From NCBI GenBank assembly GCA_002869065.1, contig PKTR01000001.1, positions 363,118 through 427,117 of the forward strand: a stretch of 64,000 nucleotides of DNA, in the 5' to 3' direction. Made by a program: the position numbers and the translations under genes. Origin of the DNA: Hyphomicrobiales bacterium (GTDB taxonomy: Bacteria; Pseudomonadota; Alphaproteobacteria; Rhizobiales; Rhodobiaceae). Positions 44,563 through 54,641 of the stretch are shown here, in pieces. The first letter of the stretch is position 1; the number at the start of each line of letters is the position of its first letter. The notes beneath the pieces were generated by a model. The model did not search any database. It had not been told where the DNA came from and saw only the letters and a program-made list of their open reading frames with translations.

Positions 44563-46173
44563 ATGCTCTATTTCGCCCGCTGGAAGATCATTCTTATCGT
44601 GCTCGTCGCCGTGGTCGGTTTCCTGACGACGGCGCCGAACTTCTTTTCCAAGGATACGGTCAACAGCTGGCCGGACTGGCTGCCGGGCCGGCAGCTGGTG
44701 CTCGGCCTCGACCTGCAGGGCGGTGCCTATCTGCTCTATCAGGTCGACCGCGAGAACTTCGCCGAAAAACGCCTTGAGACGCTGGTCGGCGACATCCGCT
44801 CGGCACTGCGCGAAAAGCCGCGTATCGGCTACACCGGCCTCGGTATCCAGGGCGATGCGGTTCAGGTCCGCATCCGCGACGTCGAGCGTCTCGATGAAGC
44901 CCGCAAGCGACTGGCGCCGCTGCGCAATACGTTGGTTTCGGCGCTGTTCGGCGGCGATCCGGTAGACGAGTTCGAGTTTGAGGTCGACGACAACGGCCTT
45001 GCTCGCTTCAACTTCACCGACGAGGGCTTCTCGAACCGGGTGCGCGGCATCGTCTCCCAGTCGATCGAAGTCATCCGCCGCCGTATCGACGAACTCGGCA
45101 CCACCGAACCGAGTATCCAGCGTCAGGGCGATGATCGAATCCTGGTCGAGGCGCCGGGCGAGCAGAACCCGCAGCGGCTGAAGGACATCATCGGCCAGAC
45201 CGCGCAGCTCACCTTCCACATGGTCGATGTGACCATCGAGCCGGAACAGGCGATCGACGCAGGTGCGCCTCCGGGCCGTAGCGTGATGTATTCGACCGAC
45301 GATCCGCCGCGGCCCTACGTAGTCGAAAGCGCGCCGCTCCTGACCGGTGACGAACTGGTCGATGCGCAGACGAGCTTCGATCCGCAGACCAACGAACCGG
45401 TCGTCACTTTCCGCTTCAACACCTCGGGCGCGCGCAAGTTCGGTCTGGTCACCCAGCAAAATGTCGGCCGGCCGTTTGCCATCGTGCTCGACGACGAGGT
45501 GATCTCGGCGCCGGTCATCCGCGAACCGATCCTCGGTGGCTCGGGCCAGATTTCCGGCAACTTCACCGTTGAAGGTGCCAACGACCTCGCCGTGCTGCTG
45601 CGCGCCGGTGCGTTGCCGGCCCGTCTGACCGTCATCGAGGAACGCACCATCGGTCCGGGCCTTGGTTCGGACTCGGTCGCGGCCGGTGAAATCGCCGCGA
45701 TCATCGGCCTTGTCGCCGTCGTCGCCTTCATGCTGCTGGCCTACGGGCTGTTCGGCGTTTTTGCCAACATCGCGCTGATGATCAACATCACGCTGATCAT
45801 CGGCACGCTGTCGCTGCTCGGCGCGACGCTGACGCTTCCGGGCATCGCCGGTATCGTGCTCACGGTGGGTATGGCCGTCGACTCCAACGTGCTGATCTAC
45901 GAACGCATACGCGAGGAATCGCGGCAGGGGCGCTCGGCGATCAATGCCATCGATGCCGGTTTCTCGCGGGCGCTCTGTACCATTCTCGACGCCAACATCA
46001 CCACGCTGATTGCCGCGATCATCCTGTTCCAGCTCGGCTCCGGCCCGATCCGCGGCTTCGCCGTGACGCTGGCCATCGGTATCGCGACTACGGTGTTCTC
46101 GGCCTTCACTTTCACCCGCTTGCTGGTTGCCCAGTGGGTGCGCATGCGCCGCCCGACAGCGGTTCCGCTCTAG
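44563..46173 (+). CDS. secD: Protein translocase subunit SecD
   Basis: 536-residue membrane protein driving late steps of Sec export with the proton gradient. LVLGLDLQGGAYLLYQVD near residue 47 is the D1 motif, a large periplasmic P1 domain lies at about 60-370, and LRAGALPARLTVIEERTIGP with GLGSDSV leads into six membrane segments, with the D4 region GMAVDSNVLIYERIREE. Full length. secF follows after 29 bases as a separate gene, so the two are not fused. Confidence 0.97.
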   Translation: MLYFARWKIILIVLVAVVGFLTTAPNFFSKDTVNSWPDWLPGRQLVLGLDLQGGAYLLYQVDRENFAEKRLETLVGDIRSALREKPRIGYTGLGIQGDAVQVRIRDVERLDEARKRLAPLRNTLVSALFGGDPVDEFEFEVDDNGLARFNFTDEGFSNRVRGIVSQSIEVIRRRIDELGTTEPSIQRQGDDRILVEAPGEQNPQRLKDIIGQTAQLTFHMVDVTIEPEQAIDAGAPPGRSVMYSTDDPPRPYVVESAPLLTGDELVDAQTSFDPQTNEPVVTFRFNTSGARKFGLVTQQNVGRPFAIVLDDEVISAPVIREPILGGSGQISGNFTVEGANDLAVLLRAGALPARLTVIEERTIGPGLGSDSVAAGEIAAIIGLVAVVAFMLLAYGLFGVFANIALMINITLIIGTLSLLGATLTLPGIAGIVLTVGMAVDSNVLIYERIREESRQGRSAINAIDAGFSRALCTILDANITTLIAAIILFQLGSGPIRGFAVTLAIGIATTVFSAFTFTRLLVAQWVRMRRPTAVPL

Positions 46174-46202
46174 GGCGCGGCGGAGACATCGAGGAAATAA
46201 CC

Positions 46203-47150
46203 ATGTGGCATCTCCGTCTCATTCCCGACGATACGCGTATCCCGTTCATGCGGTTGCGCGGCATCGGTTACATCCTGATCGTGATCACGGTGATCGGATC
46301 GATCGCGGCGTTCTTCACCTTCAATCTCAACTACGGCATCGACTTCCAGGGCGGTACGCTGATCGAGATTCAGACCAAGGACGGACCGGCCGATATCGGT
46401 GCGATCCGTACCCGGCTTGGTGAGCTCAATCTCGGCGATGTCCAGGTACAGCAATTCGGTGAACCCGACACGGTTCTGATCCGAGTCGAACGCCAGGAGG
46501 GCGGCGAGGAGGCGCAACAGCGTGTTGTCTTCCTGGTGCGCCAGACCCTTGGCGAGGCTGTCGATTACCGCCGTACCGAGGTCGTCGGTCCGCGCGTCTC
46601 GGGCGAATTGGCACAGGCCGGCACCATTGCCGTTGCCGTCTCGCTGTTTGCCGTGCTGATCTATATCTGGTTCCGTTTCGAATGGCAGTTCGCCGTCGGC
46701 GCCGTGCTGACGACACTGCACGACGTCATCCTGACGATCGGCATGTTCGCGGTCGTCCAGCTCGAATTCAGCCTGGCCAGTATCGCGGCGATCCTGACCA
46801 TCGTCGGCTATTCGCTCAACGACACCGTGGTCGTCTACGACCGCGTGCGAGAGAATTTGCGACGATACAAGAAGATGGATCTCGGGGAACTCCTCGACCT
46901 GTCGATCAACAATACCCTGTCGCGCACCGTGCTGACCTCGTTGACGACGTTGATCGCGCTGTTCTCGCTCTACATCTTCGGTGGCGAGGTGCTGCGTCCG
47001 TTCACCTTCGCCATGATCTGGGGCGTGGTCGTCGGTACCTATTCCTCGATCTTCGTCGCCGCGCCGACACTGATCTATCTCGGACTGCGCACCAAGCATC
47101 GCCGCGAGCCCGACGATGCCGGCGGCGAAGCGACCGGGGAATCGGCCTGA
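46203..47150 (+). CDS. secF: Protein translocase subunit SecF
   Basis: 315-residue partner of SecD. NLNYGIDFQGGTLIEIQ is the D1-type motif after the first membrane segment; SEVVGPRVSGEL-like RTEVVGPRVSGELA precedes the five-helix bundle, and GYSLNDTVVVYDRVRENL is the conserved D4/D5 region. The ATG at 46203 follows GGAAATAACC; an upstream in-frame start would overlap secD without a ribosome site. Confidence 0.96.
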   Translation: MWHLRLIPDDTRIPFMRLRGIGYILIVITVIGSIAAFFTFNLNYGIDFQGGTLIEIQTKDGPADIGAIRTRLGELNLGDVQVQQFGEPDTVLIRVERQEGGEEAQQRVVFLVRQTLGEAVDYRRTEVVGPRVSGELAQAGTIAVAVSLFAVLIYIWFRFEWQFAVGAVLTTLHDVILTIGMFAVVQLEFSLASIAAILTIVGYSLNDTVVVYDRVRENLRRYKKMDLGELLDLSINNTLSRTVLTSLTTLIALFSLYIFGGEVLRPFTFAMIWGVVVGTYSSIFVAAPTLIYLGLRTKHRREPDDAGGEATGESA

Positions 47151-47155
47151 CAGCC

Positions 47156-47554
47156 ATGACAGATCAGCCAAAGGGCCTGGTCGTACGGGATGCGCATTTC
47201 CCGGGACGGGCACCGCTGGACGCCTATGGCGACGGTGGCTTCCGCTTTGCCGACATGTCGCATCGAGGTTCGCTGCTCTGTCTGCCATCGGGTATCTACG
47301 GCTGGGATGTGACGACGCTGGAAGCGATGGCGCCGGGCGCGTTCGACCGCGTCGTTGCCGAGGCGGCGGCGATCGAAGTCCTGTTCATTGGCACCGGAGA
47401 CGATCTCGCGCCGCCGCCCGAGGCAGTGCGGAGATTCCTGCGTGAGAACGATGTGCGCATGGAGTTCATGGCAACGGGGGCTGCCGTGCGAACCTTCAAC
47501 GTTCTGCTCGGCGACGCGCGCGCCGTCGCCGGTGCATTTCTTGCTGTGGACTAG
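47156..47554 (+). CDS. Mth938-like domain protein
   Basis: 132-residue protein of the Mth938/NDUFAF3-like fold (DUF498). IDAYGDGGFRFADMS-like DAYGDGGFRFADMSHRGSL, then LPSGIYGWDV and EVLFIGTGDDLAPPPEAVRR are the family pattern. Mitochondrial NDUFAF3 relatives assist complex I assembly; the bacterial role is less clear. It sits five bases after secF and just upstream of the NDUFAF6-like protein, which fits a shared respiratory-assembly theme. Confidence 0.88.
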   Translation: MTDQPKGLVVRDAHFPGRAPLDAYGDGGFRFADMSHRGSLLCLPSGIYGWDVTTLEAMAPGAFDRVVAEAAAIEVLFIGTGDDLAPPPEAVRRFLRENDVRMEFMATGAAVRTFNVLLGDARAVAGAFLAVD

Positions 47555-47660
47555 TCGGCCGCTTGCTCTACATCAGTGAGCGAAAACGACGCCGCAACAA
47601 GCGGCGCGGGGATTTGAAGACGGTTTGGGGATTGCGCCCCGGGGACAGCACCGCAGAACG

Positions 47661-48515
47661 ATGGACACGGCCTACGCCTATTGCCTTGATTTGGTTCGCA
47701 CACGCGATCGCGACCGGTTCATCGCCGGCCTGTTCGCGCCGGCCGAGTTCCGTCCGCATCTCTTTGCGCTTTACGCCTTCAATCAGGAAATCATCCGTAT
47801 TCGCGACATGGTGTCGGATGCGCTGCCCGGCGAAATCCGCCTGCAATGGTGGCACGACGCCATCGGCGGTACCGAGCATGGCGATGTGCGCGCCAACCCG
47901 ATTGCCGCCGCGCTGCTCGACACCATCGAGCGTTTCGGCCTGTCGCGCACCGCGTTCCACGATCTGATCGAGGCACGGTCGTTCGATTTCTACGACGATC
48001 CGATGCCAAGCGTCACCGATCTTGAATGCTATGCCGGCGAGACATCGTCGGCGCTGATCGCGCTCGGCGCTCACATCCTCGGAGGCGAGTGCAATCCGTC
48101 GGTCGTTGAGGTCGCCGCCCATGCCGGCATGGCACGCGCCTACACGGACATCCTGGTCGCCTTTCCGTACCACGCCCGCCGCCATCAGCTCTATCTGCCC
48201 GGCGACGTGCTGGAGCGCCATGGCGTCGAAAGCGCCGAGGTATTTGCCGGCAAGACGACTCCAGGGATCGCGGCGGCCCTCGCCGAACTGCGCGGCGAAG
48301 CGCGTCGCCATCTCGACAAGACCCGCGCCCTGATCGGCTGCGTACCGCCACAGATCGCGCCGGTCTTCCTCGAGGTCAGCCTCGTCGAGCGCTATCTGAA
48401 ACGGATGGAGAAGTCGGGTTACGATCCGTTCGGAACCAGACTTGTCCTGTCGCCTCTGGCACGCCAATGGACGCTATGGAAGGCGGCACGCGCGGCAACC
48501 CGCTGCGGCTGCTGA
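47661..48515 (+). CDS. Squalene/phytoene synthase family protein (NDUFAF6-like)
   Basis: 284-residue protein of the head-to-head prenyl synthase fold. LFALYAFNQEIIRIRDMVSD and PGEIRLQWWHDAIGG are typical of the NDUFAF6-like branch, in which the Asp-rich catalytic motifs are degraded (RDMVSD instead of DxxxDE; YAGETSSALI instead of the second motif). It is therefore unlikely to make phytoene or squalene, and no carotenoid or hopanoid genes surround it. The human relative supports complex I assembly; a similar role here is inference. Confidence 0.85.
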   Translation: MDTAYAYCLDLVRTRDRDRFIAGLFAPAEFRPHLFALYAFNQEIIRIRDMVSDALPGEIRLQWWHDAIGGTEHGDVRANPIAAALLDTIERFGLSRTAFHDLIEARSFDFYDDPMPSVTDLECYAGETSSALIALGAHILGGECNPSVVEVAAHAGMARAYTDILVAFPYHARRHQLYLPGDVLERHGVESAEVFAGKTTPGIAAALAELRGEARRHLDKTRALIGCVPPQIAPVFLEVSLVERYLKRMEKSGYDPFGTRLVLSPLARQWTLWKAARAATRCGC

Positions 48516-48533
48516 GCGCCCCGCACTTCCTGC

Positions 48534-49946
48534 CTATTGGCCGCTGAGCCATTCCTCGATATCGGCAAGCGCCCGTGTGCACACCGCGAGTTTCTTGGCG
48601 CGGGCCTTCTCCTTGCCGCGGAAGCGCTTCACGCCCTCCGGTTTGACGATCTCGACCGGTGGGAACAGACCGAAATTGACGTTCATCGGCTGGAACGAGC
48701 GCGGGCCGCCATCAGCCTCGGCGTTGATATGGCCACCGGTGATATGGCCGAGAATGGCACCGAAGGCCGTTGTGGCCGGCGGCGCGCTGATTTCCCGGCC
48801 GAGCCGCTCAGCGGCCGCAAAACGTCCGGCCATCAAGCCGACGGCGGCCGATTCCACATAGCCCTCGCAGCCGGTGATCTGACCGGCAAAGCGCAGCCGC
48901 GGTTGGCTCTTCAGCCGCAGCATGGTGTCGAGCAGCTTTGGCGAGTTCAGGAAGGTGTTGCGGTGGAGGCCGCCGAGGCGGGCGAATTCGGCGTTCTCCA
49001 GCCCCGGGATCATGCGGAACACGTCGGTCTGGCCACCGTATTTCAGCTTCGTCTGGAAACCGACCATGTTGTAGAGCGTGCCTAGCGCGTTGTCCTGGCG
49101 CAGTTGAACCACCGCGTAGGGCTTGATATCGGGCTGGTGCGGATTGGTCAGCCCGACCGGCTTCATAGGCCCGTGGCGCAGCGTTTCGCGGCCGCGTTCG
49201 GCCATCACCTCGATCGGCAGACAGCCGTCGAAATAGGGCGTGTCCTTCTCCCAGTCGCGGAACTCGGTCTTGTCGCCAGTAACCAGCGCGTCGATGAAGG
49301 CCTCGTACTGCTCCTGGTCGAGCGGACAGTTGATGTAGTCCGCGCCCGTGCCGCTCGGGCCCGGCTTGTCGTAGCGCGACTGGAACCACGCCTTGTCCAT
49401 GTCGACGCTGTCAAAATGCACGATCGGTGCGATCGCGTCGAAAAAGGCGAGTTCGTCTTCGCCGGTTTCGTCCCGGATCGCTTCGGCAAGGGCAGGGGCC
49501 GTCAGCGGCCCCGTCGCGATGATGACCGACGACCAGTCGGCAGGCGGCAGGCCGGCGATTTCTTCGCGCTCGATCGTGACCAGCGGGTGGTCCGCGAGTG
49601 CTTGGGTGACCGCTTGCGAAAAGCCGTCGCGATCGACCGCGAGCGCACTGCCGGCCGGAACCGCATGGGCGTCGCCTGCGCGCATGATCAGCGATCCGGC
49701 CCGGCGCATTTCCTCGTGCAACAGGCCTACCGCGTTGGCCGACGCGTCGTCGGAGCGGAACGAGTTCGAGCAGACCAGTTCAGCAAGCCCGTCGGTCTTG
49801 TGCGCCTCGGTCGCGCGCACGCCGCGCATCTCGTGCAGGACGACGGGAACGCCGGCCTCGGCGATCTGCCAGGCGGCTTCGGAACCGGCGAGGCCGCCGC
49901 CGATCACATGAACCGGCTCGGGGAGGGTGATGGTGTCATCTGTCAT
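48534..49946 (-). CDS. trmFO: Folate/FAD-dependent tRNA uridine-54 methyltransferase TrmFO
   Basis: 470-residue flavoprotein adding the methyl group of tRNA ribothymidine 54 from methylene-THF. The N-terminal dinucleotide motif [20 protein letters not shown] is near perfect, followed by VVLHEMRG and [12 protein letters not shown] (Cys of the active site), LFPPVEI and GGHINAE near the end. It is transcribed leftward and converges with the phytoene-synthase-family gene, with an 18-base gap. Confidence 0.96.
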   Translation of the reverse strand: MTDDTITLPEPVHVIGGGLAGSEAAWQIAEAGVPVVLHEMRGVRATEAHKTDGLAELVCSNSFRSDDASANAVGLLHEEMRRAGSLIMRAGDAHAVPAGSALAVDRDGFSQAVTQALADHPLVTIEREEIAGLPPADWSSVIIATGPLTAPALAEAIRDETGEDELAFFDAIAPIVHFDSVDMDKAWFQSRYDKPGPSGTGADYINCPLDQEQYEAFIDALVTGDKTEFRDWEKDTPYFDGCLPIEVMAERGRETLRHGPMKPVGLTNPHQPDIKPYAVVQLRQDNALGTLYNMVGFQTKLKYGGQTDVFRMIPGLENAEFARLGGLHRNTFLNSPKLLDTMLRLKSQPRLRFAGQITGCEGYVESAAVGLMAGRFAAAERLGREISAPPATTAFGAILGHITGGHINAEADGGPRSFQPMNVNFGLFPPVEIVKPEGVKRFRGKEKARAKKLAVCTRALADIEEWLSGQ

Positions 49947-50114
49947 GGCCTTCCTCTAGACCAAGCGGTGCGGGCGGGGAAAGGTTATTGCGCGAAAACG
50001 CCAGATTTTTCGCGGTTGCCGCGCGAATTCCGGCGCCCTTCACGGAAGCGTTGGTTTGCTCGTTGGCGGGAATCCACTAGTTTCTCGAAGACTGTATCGA
50101 TTCGGGACAATTTA

Positions 50115-50735
50115 ATGCGGCTTCCCACGATCATTGTCGCACTGGCGACGTCCGTCCTTGCCGCCGGCTGTGCCGGGCAGAGCAGCGGCAAGGCGAAAGC
50201 CTGGTATGCGACCCATGGCGCCGCCGAACCGACCCACACCCGCGTCGTGATCTGTCACGGTTTCGGCTGTTATTGGCGCACCCCGTTTCAATACTCTGAC
50301 AAAGACCTCACAAAAATTCGCCGCATGCTGGCCGGTGGAGGACGCTCGCCGAAAGCGGAACGCGCGGCCATGGCCAAGGCCGTCGCCTGGGCCGAAAAGC
50401 GCGTCGCCCCGATTGTCGGTTCGGCCAACGATATCGGCGGTTTCGATGCTTCCGGCGCGGGCGTGCGCGGTCAGATGGACTGCATCGACGAGGCGACCAA
50501 CACGACGAGTCTGTTGAAGCTTGCCGAGAAACGCGGATGGCTCAAGCACCATCGCGTCACGACGCCGGTGGCGCGTGGTTTTTTCCTCGACGGGCGCTAC
50601 CCGCACGCCACCGCGGTGGTGGTCGAAAAGACGACCGGCACGGCCTATGCAATCGATTCCTGGCCCCGCGCCAATGGCCATAGTCCTGACGTAATGGCCC
50701 TCGATGACTGGTTCGCGTCGCGTTCCAGCAGCTAG
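50115..50735 (+). CDS. Putative lipoprotein with Cys-His-Asp arrangement
   Basis: 206-residue protein not assigned to a named family. The signal peptide MRLPTIIVALATSVLAAGC ends in a lipobox (Cys19). Two further cysteines at 47 and 52 (CHGFGC) could form a disulfide. The C-terminal half has Cys123 in QMDCIDEATNTTSLL, His164 in YPHATAVVVE and Asp181 in AYAIDSW, the spacing and context of papain/transglutaminase-like cysteine enzymes. If right, it would be an exported cysteine protease or transglutaminase-like enzyme; this is inference. It stands alone between trmFO (divergent) and plsX. Confidence 0.75.
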   Translation: MRLPTIIVALATSVLAAGCAGQSSGKAKAWYATHGAAEPTHTRVVICHGFGCYWRTPFQYSDKDLTKIRRMLAGGGRSPKAERAAMAKAVAWAEKRVAPIVGSANDIGGFDASGAGVRGQMDCIDEATNTTSLLKLAEKRGWLKHHRVTTPVARGFFLDGRYPHATAVVVEKTTGTAYAIDSWPRANGHSPDVMALDDWFASRSSS

Positions 50736-50939
50736 CCGATAGCGGAACAGTGTTTTGCACGGCCGGCGGCCTGCCGCCGGGCTCTGCCAGCGTGACGTGA
50801 CGTTCCGCCGGCAGCCGGCAACCTGTCGCGGGCGCGAGAAAGCGGTTGTCACGGCGTTTGAAAAAGTTATTTTCCCTCCACCGCTGCCGCTTCATCGATT
50901 TAGGCAGCTAAGGATCAAAAACAGGTAGTTCAGCAGCAA

Positions 50940-51998
50940 ATGTCGCGCGACATAACCATATCGCTCGATGCCATGGGCGGAGACGACGGGCCGGAGATGG
51001 TTATCCCCGGTGCCGAGCTGGCGCTACAGCGCCGGCCCAACATCCGGTTCGTCCTGTTTGGCGACGAGGCGGTCGTCGGTCCTATCCTCGCGCGCTACCC
51101 GGCCGTTGCCGCGGCCTCGACCTTCCATCACTGCGAAGTCGCGGTTCAGATGGATGAAAAACCGAGCCAGGCGCTGCGCAAAGGCCGCTACAAATCGAGC
51201 ATGTGGCGCGCCATCGACGCGGTGAAGACCGGCGAGGCACAGCTTTGCGTGTCGGCCGGCAACACCGGCGCACTGATGGCCATGGCGAAATTCTGCCTGC
51301 GCACGATGGCCGGTATCGAACGCCCGGCGATCGCCGCCGTCTGGCCGACGCTGCGCGGAGAATCGATCGTTCTCGACGTTGGCGCCACCATCGGCGCGGA
51401 TGCCCAGCAGTTGATCGATTTCGCCACCATGGGCGGGGCCATGGCGCGCGCGCTGTTCGAAATCGAGCGCCCTTCCGTCGGCTTGCTCAATATCGGCGTT
51501 GAAGAGGTCAAGGGCCTCGAGGAAATCCGCAATGCCGGCGCGATCCTGAAGGAATTCGATCTGCCGTCGATCCGCTACGCAGGATTCGTCGAGGGCACCG
51601 ATCTTGGTCGCGGCACCGTCGATGTCGTCGTCACCGAGGGCTTTACCGGCAATATCGCGTTGAAGGCCGCCGAAGGCACGGCGCGCCAGATCGCGGAATA
51701 CCTGCGTTCGGCCATGAAACGCACGCTGATGGCCCGGATCGGCTATCTGTTTGCCAAGTCCGCCTTCGACCGGCTGCGCGCAAAAATGGATCCGCGCGCC
51801 TCGAATGGCGGCGTTTTCCTTGGCCTCAACGGCCTTGTGGTCAAGAGCCACGGCGGCACCGACGCATCGGGATTCGCCAGCGCCATCGAAAACGGCTACC
51901 ACATGGTCGACAATCGGCTTCAGGAGAAGATCGAGGCCGATCTCGCCCACTATCGTCGCGGCAAATTTTCCGCCGCCACTGAGGAAAGTGACTCGTGA
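50940..51998 (+). CDS. plsX: Phosphate acyltransferase PlsX
   Basis: 352-residue enzyme converting acyl-ACP to acyl-phosphate for phospholipid synthesis. It begins [20 protein letters not shown] and contains [16 protein letters not shown] and [17 protein letters not shown], all PlsX hallmarks. It overlaps fabH by four bases and is part of the widespread plsX-fabH-ihfA-merR unit. The 205-base gap before it holds no gene. Confidence 0.97.
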   Translation: MSRDITISLDAMGGDDGPEMVIPGAELALQRRPNIRFVLFGDEAVVGPILARYPAVAAASTFHHCEVAVQMDEKPSQALRKGRYKSSMWRAIDAVKTGEAQLCVSAGNTGALMAMAKFCLRTMAGIERPAIAAVWPTLRGESIVLDVGATIGADAQQLIDFATMGGAMARALFEIERPSVGLLNIGVEEVKGLEEIRNAGAILKEFDLPSIRYAGFVEGTDLGRGTVDVVVTEGFTGNIALKAAEGTARQIAEYLRSAMKRTLMARIGYLFAKSAFDRLRAKMDPRASNGGVFLGLNGLVVKSHGGTDASGFASAIENGYHMVDNRLQEKIEADLAHYRRGKFSAATEESDS

Positions 51999-52966
51999 GC
52001 CTTACCCGATCCGTCGTCCGCGGTTGCGGCAGCTATTTGCCCGAAAAGGTTCTCACCAACGCCGAACTGGCGGAAATGGTGGATACGTCGAACGAGTGGA
52101 TCATCCAGCGCACCGGGATCGAGCAGCGCCACATCGCCGCCAAGGGTGAGGTGACGTCGGACCTAGCGCTTGCCGCTGCCCGCCGCGCGCTCGAACACGC
52201 CAATATGCGCGCCGAGGACATCGACCTCATAGTGCTCGCGACCTCGACGCCGGACAACACGTTCCCGGCAACGGCCGTCACGGTTCAGGCCGGTCTCGGC
52301 ATCACCGAAGGCGCGGCGTTCGACGTGCAGGCGGTCTGTTCCGGCTTCGTCTTTGCTTTGGCGACCGCTGATTCCTACATTCGTTCCGGCATGGCGCGCC
52401 ATGTGCTCGTCATCGGCGCGGAGACCTTCTCGCGCATCCTCGACTGGGAAGACCGCACCACCTGCGTGCTGTTTGGCGATGGTGCCGGCGCCGTGGTGCT
52501 CGCCGCCGAGGAAGAAGCTGAAGGTGGCCGTGGCGTGAAGTCCTGTCACCTGCGTTCTGACGGCCGTCACAAGGAAAAACTCTATGTCGACGGCGGACCG
52601 TCCTCGACGCAGACCGTCGGACACCTGCGCATGCAGGGCAAGGAAGTGTTCCGTCATGCCGTCGGCATGATCACCGACGTGATCGAGGCCGCGTTCGAGA
52701 AGAACGGCGTTACAGCCGACGATCTCGACTGGTTCGTGCCGCATCAGGCCAATCGTCGCATCATCGATGCCAGTGCCAAGAAGTTGAACATCGCGCCGGA
52801 GAAGGTGGTGACCACGGTGCAGTGGCACGGCAACACGTCCGCCGCGTCGATTCCCCTGGCGCTGGACCTGGCCGTTCGCGACGGCCGCATCAAGCGCGGT
52901 GATCTCGTCCTTCTGGAAGCCATGGGCGGCGGCTTCACCTGGGGCTCCGCGCTCGTCCGCTGGTAG
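51995..52966 (+). CDS. fabH: 3-oxoacyl-ACP synthase III FabH
   Basis: 323-residue condensing enzyme that starts fatty acid synthesis from acetyl-CoA and malonyl-ACP. The catalytic triad is intact: Cys in [14 protein letters not shown], His in [11 protein letters not shown] and Asn in [14 protein letters not shown]. The start is GTG at 51995 overlapping the plsX stop, with GAGGAAAG as ribosome site. Confidence 0.97.
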   Translation: MSLTRSVVRGCGSYLPEKVLTNAELAEMVDTSNEWIIQRTGIEQRHIAAKGEVTSDLALAAARRALEHANMRAEDIDLIVLATSTPDNTFPATAVTVQAGLGITEGAAFDVQAVCSGFVFALATADSYIRSGMARHVLVIGAETFSRILDWEDRTTCVLFGDGAGAVVLAAEEEAEGGRGVKSCHLRSDGRHKEKLYVDGGPSSTQTVGHLRMQGKEVFRHAVGMITDVIEAAFEKNGVTADDLDWFVPHQANRRIIDASAKKLNIAPEKVVTTVQWHGNTSAASIPLALDLAVRDGRIKRGDLVLLEAMGGGFTWGSALVRW

Positions 52967-53119
52967 TTCCCGCGCGATTTCGACGATATTTCGAGCGAAT
53001 GTTCTCCGAATAGGCCTGTCTACGGAGTTGACCCGGTCAGGTCGACGGAATAGCTTATTCGGAAAAAGGGGAATTGGTTGTTTTCCGCCAACTTACGGCG
53101 ATTTTTTTAGAGGTGAGTG

Positions 53120-53440
53120 ATGGGAGGAAGGACAGTCACGCGGGCGGACTTGTGTGAGGCCGTCTATCAGAAAGTTGGACTCTCCCGCACGGAGTCGGCG
53201 GAGTTGGTGGAATCGGTGCTTGCCGATATTTCCGACTGCCTGGTTTCCGGGGAGCCCGTCAAACTTTCGTCATTCGGGTCCTTTCTAGTTCGCTCGAAAG
53301 GGGAGCGCATCGGGCGCAACCCGAAAACCGGCGAGGAAGTTCCGATTTCTCCGCGCAGGGTTCTGGTCTTCAAGCCGAGCAATGTGCTCAAGCAGAAGAT
53401 CAACGAGTCGCTGCTCGGTTCGGATTCGAACGACGCCTGA
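53120..53440 (+). CDS. ihfA: Integration host factor alpha subunit
   Basis: 106-residue DNA-bending protein. It has the HU/IHF fold with [19 protein letters not shown] and the DNA-intercalating arm [19 protein letters not shown] (Pro in the arm). The C-terminus is slightly longer than E. coli IhfA. GAGGTGAG precedes the ATG; a GTG three bases earlier is possible. A sigma70-like TTGACC at 53028 with a TAGCTT 17 bases on may give it a local promoter. Confidence 0.94.
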   Translation: MGGRTVTRADLCEAVYQKVGLSRTESAELVESVLADISDCLVSGEPVKLSSFGSFLVRSKGERIGRNPKTGEEVPISPRRVLVFKPSNVLKQKINESLLGSDSNDA

Positions 53441-53472
53441 CATCGATACGCTAAAGCCAAGTTGTAAGGACC

Positions 53473-54294
53473 GTGGATAGCAAGAGCCCGGATGCATTTC
53501 GCACGATCAGCGAAGTGGCGGATGACCTTGATCTGCCGCAGCACGTGTTGCGTTTTTGGGAAACCCGGTTTTCACAGATCAAGCCGATGAAACGCGGCGG
53601 CGGCCGCCGCTACTATCGGCCGGACGACGTCGAGTTGCTGCGCGGCATCCGTCACCTGCTTTACGGCGAGGGCTACACCATCAAGGGCGTTCAGCGGATC
53701 CTGCGCGAGCAGGGCGTGCGTTTCGTCATGGATGCGCCCACCGCCGAAGAAGACACCGGTGTGGACGCCCGACCGGCGCCGCCGGAAGCCGTGGCGCCGA
53801 AACAGGCGCCGATGCCTGCCGGTAAACCGGCTTCTCCAGGCCAGACAGGCCGCCTTAGCCAGGCCATGCACGCGGTGGAAGACACCGAGGATTCGGACGT
53901 GGTCGATACCCGCTCGCATCCGCCTGCTGCCGAACCGGTGCAGACGAAACCGGCGGCCCCGGTTCAAAGGACGGCCGCAAAAGCCGCTCCCGCTCACGCG
54001 CCGCTGACCGGTCCGGTTCCCCATGATGACGACGTTGACGCCTTCCGCCCGGAGGGCAAGGAACGCCCGCCGCTCTACGTACCGGCACCCGACGAACCGC
54101 TGCCGCGCGACGTTCGGCCGGACGACGATGGCGATTCGCAGGGCAAGCGCGCTTTCCGCCTGATGGATCGTTTGCGTGGTGATCGGGGCGAGCCGCAGGG
54201 TCCGACTTCGTTGTCGCGCGATGAGGTGCGCCGGCTGCAGGCAACGTTGTTCGAACTCCTCGAATGCAAGCGGCTGCTCGATCAGGCCCGTTAG
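53473..54294 (+). CDS. MerR-family transcriptional regulator
   Basis: 273-residue regulator. The N-terminal MerR DNA-binding domain (about 10-80) reads [20 protein letters not shown], then [20 protein letters not shown] and [18 protein letters not shown]. The rest is a long Pro/Ala/Asp-rich linker and a C-terminal helix. No effector domain or cysteine metal site is visible. This MerR protein follows ihfA in most alphaproteobacteria; its targets are not known to me. Start is GTG at 53473 with AAGGA before it. Confidence 0.9.
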   Translation: MDSKSPDAFRTISEVADDLDLPQHVLRFWETRFSQIKPMKRGGGRRYYRPDDVELLRGIRHLLYGEGYTIKGVQRILREQGVRFVMDAPTAEEDTGVDARPAPPEAVAPKQAPMPAGKPASPGQTGRLSQAMHAVEDTEDSDVVDTRSHPPAAEPVQTKPAAPVQRTAAKAAPAHAPLTGPVPHDDDVDAFRPEGKERPPLYVPAPDEPLPRDVRPDDDGDSQGKRAFRLMDRLRGDRGEPQGPTSLSRDEVRRLQATLFELLECKRLLDQAR

Positions 54295-54429
54295 CAGCGG
54301 TCGCCGCATCCGGCACACCCTGTTTTCGCTATCTTTTTTTCGCGCAAGGCCACCTTTGCGGATAATCGTGCGGAGGGTGGTTTCGGTGATTGCGTCACCA
54401 TGGTGCACTCTCTATATTGCCGCCCAAGT

Positions 54430-54506
54430 CGGAGCGTGGCGCAGCCTGGTAGCGCACTTGCATGGGGCGCAAGGGGTCGTGGGTTCAAATCCCGCCGCTC
54501 CGACCA
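54430..54506 (+). tRNA. tRNA-Pro (anticodon GGG)
   Basis: A 77-base cloverleaf: acceptor CGGAGCG pairs with CGCTCCG, D arm GCGCAGCCTGGTAGCGC, anticodon stem CTTGC/GCAAG with loop ATGGGGC (anticodon GGG), T loop GTTCAAATC, and an encoded CCA end. It reads CCC and CCU codons. Confidence 0.97.
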
Positions 54507-54610
54507 TCTTCCTCAAATTCTTGCATCCTGAACGGGCCTGCTTTGCGCCGCATTTTTCCGCGCGCCGGATCGACGGTCACGGCCATGCCCGGCTGCGATA
54601 TGGATGGAGA

Positions 54611-54639
54611 GCGGCGAGGGGTTGCCTCGCCGCCTTTTT
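54611..54639 (+). terminator. Intrinsic terminator after tRNA-Pro
   Basis: GCGGCGAGG - GGTTG - CCTCGCCGC is a perfect 9-bp stem followed by CTTTTTC on the + strand, 105 bases after the tRNA. It lies next to the stop codon of the convergent SDR gene. Confidence 0.85.
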
Positions 54640-54641
54640 CG

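Noticed and set aside
49104-50114. Reading frame fused upstream of the lipoprotein gene
   Set aside because: It runs antisense through trmFO; the ATG at 50115 starts a proper lipoprotein signal.
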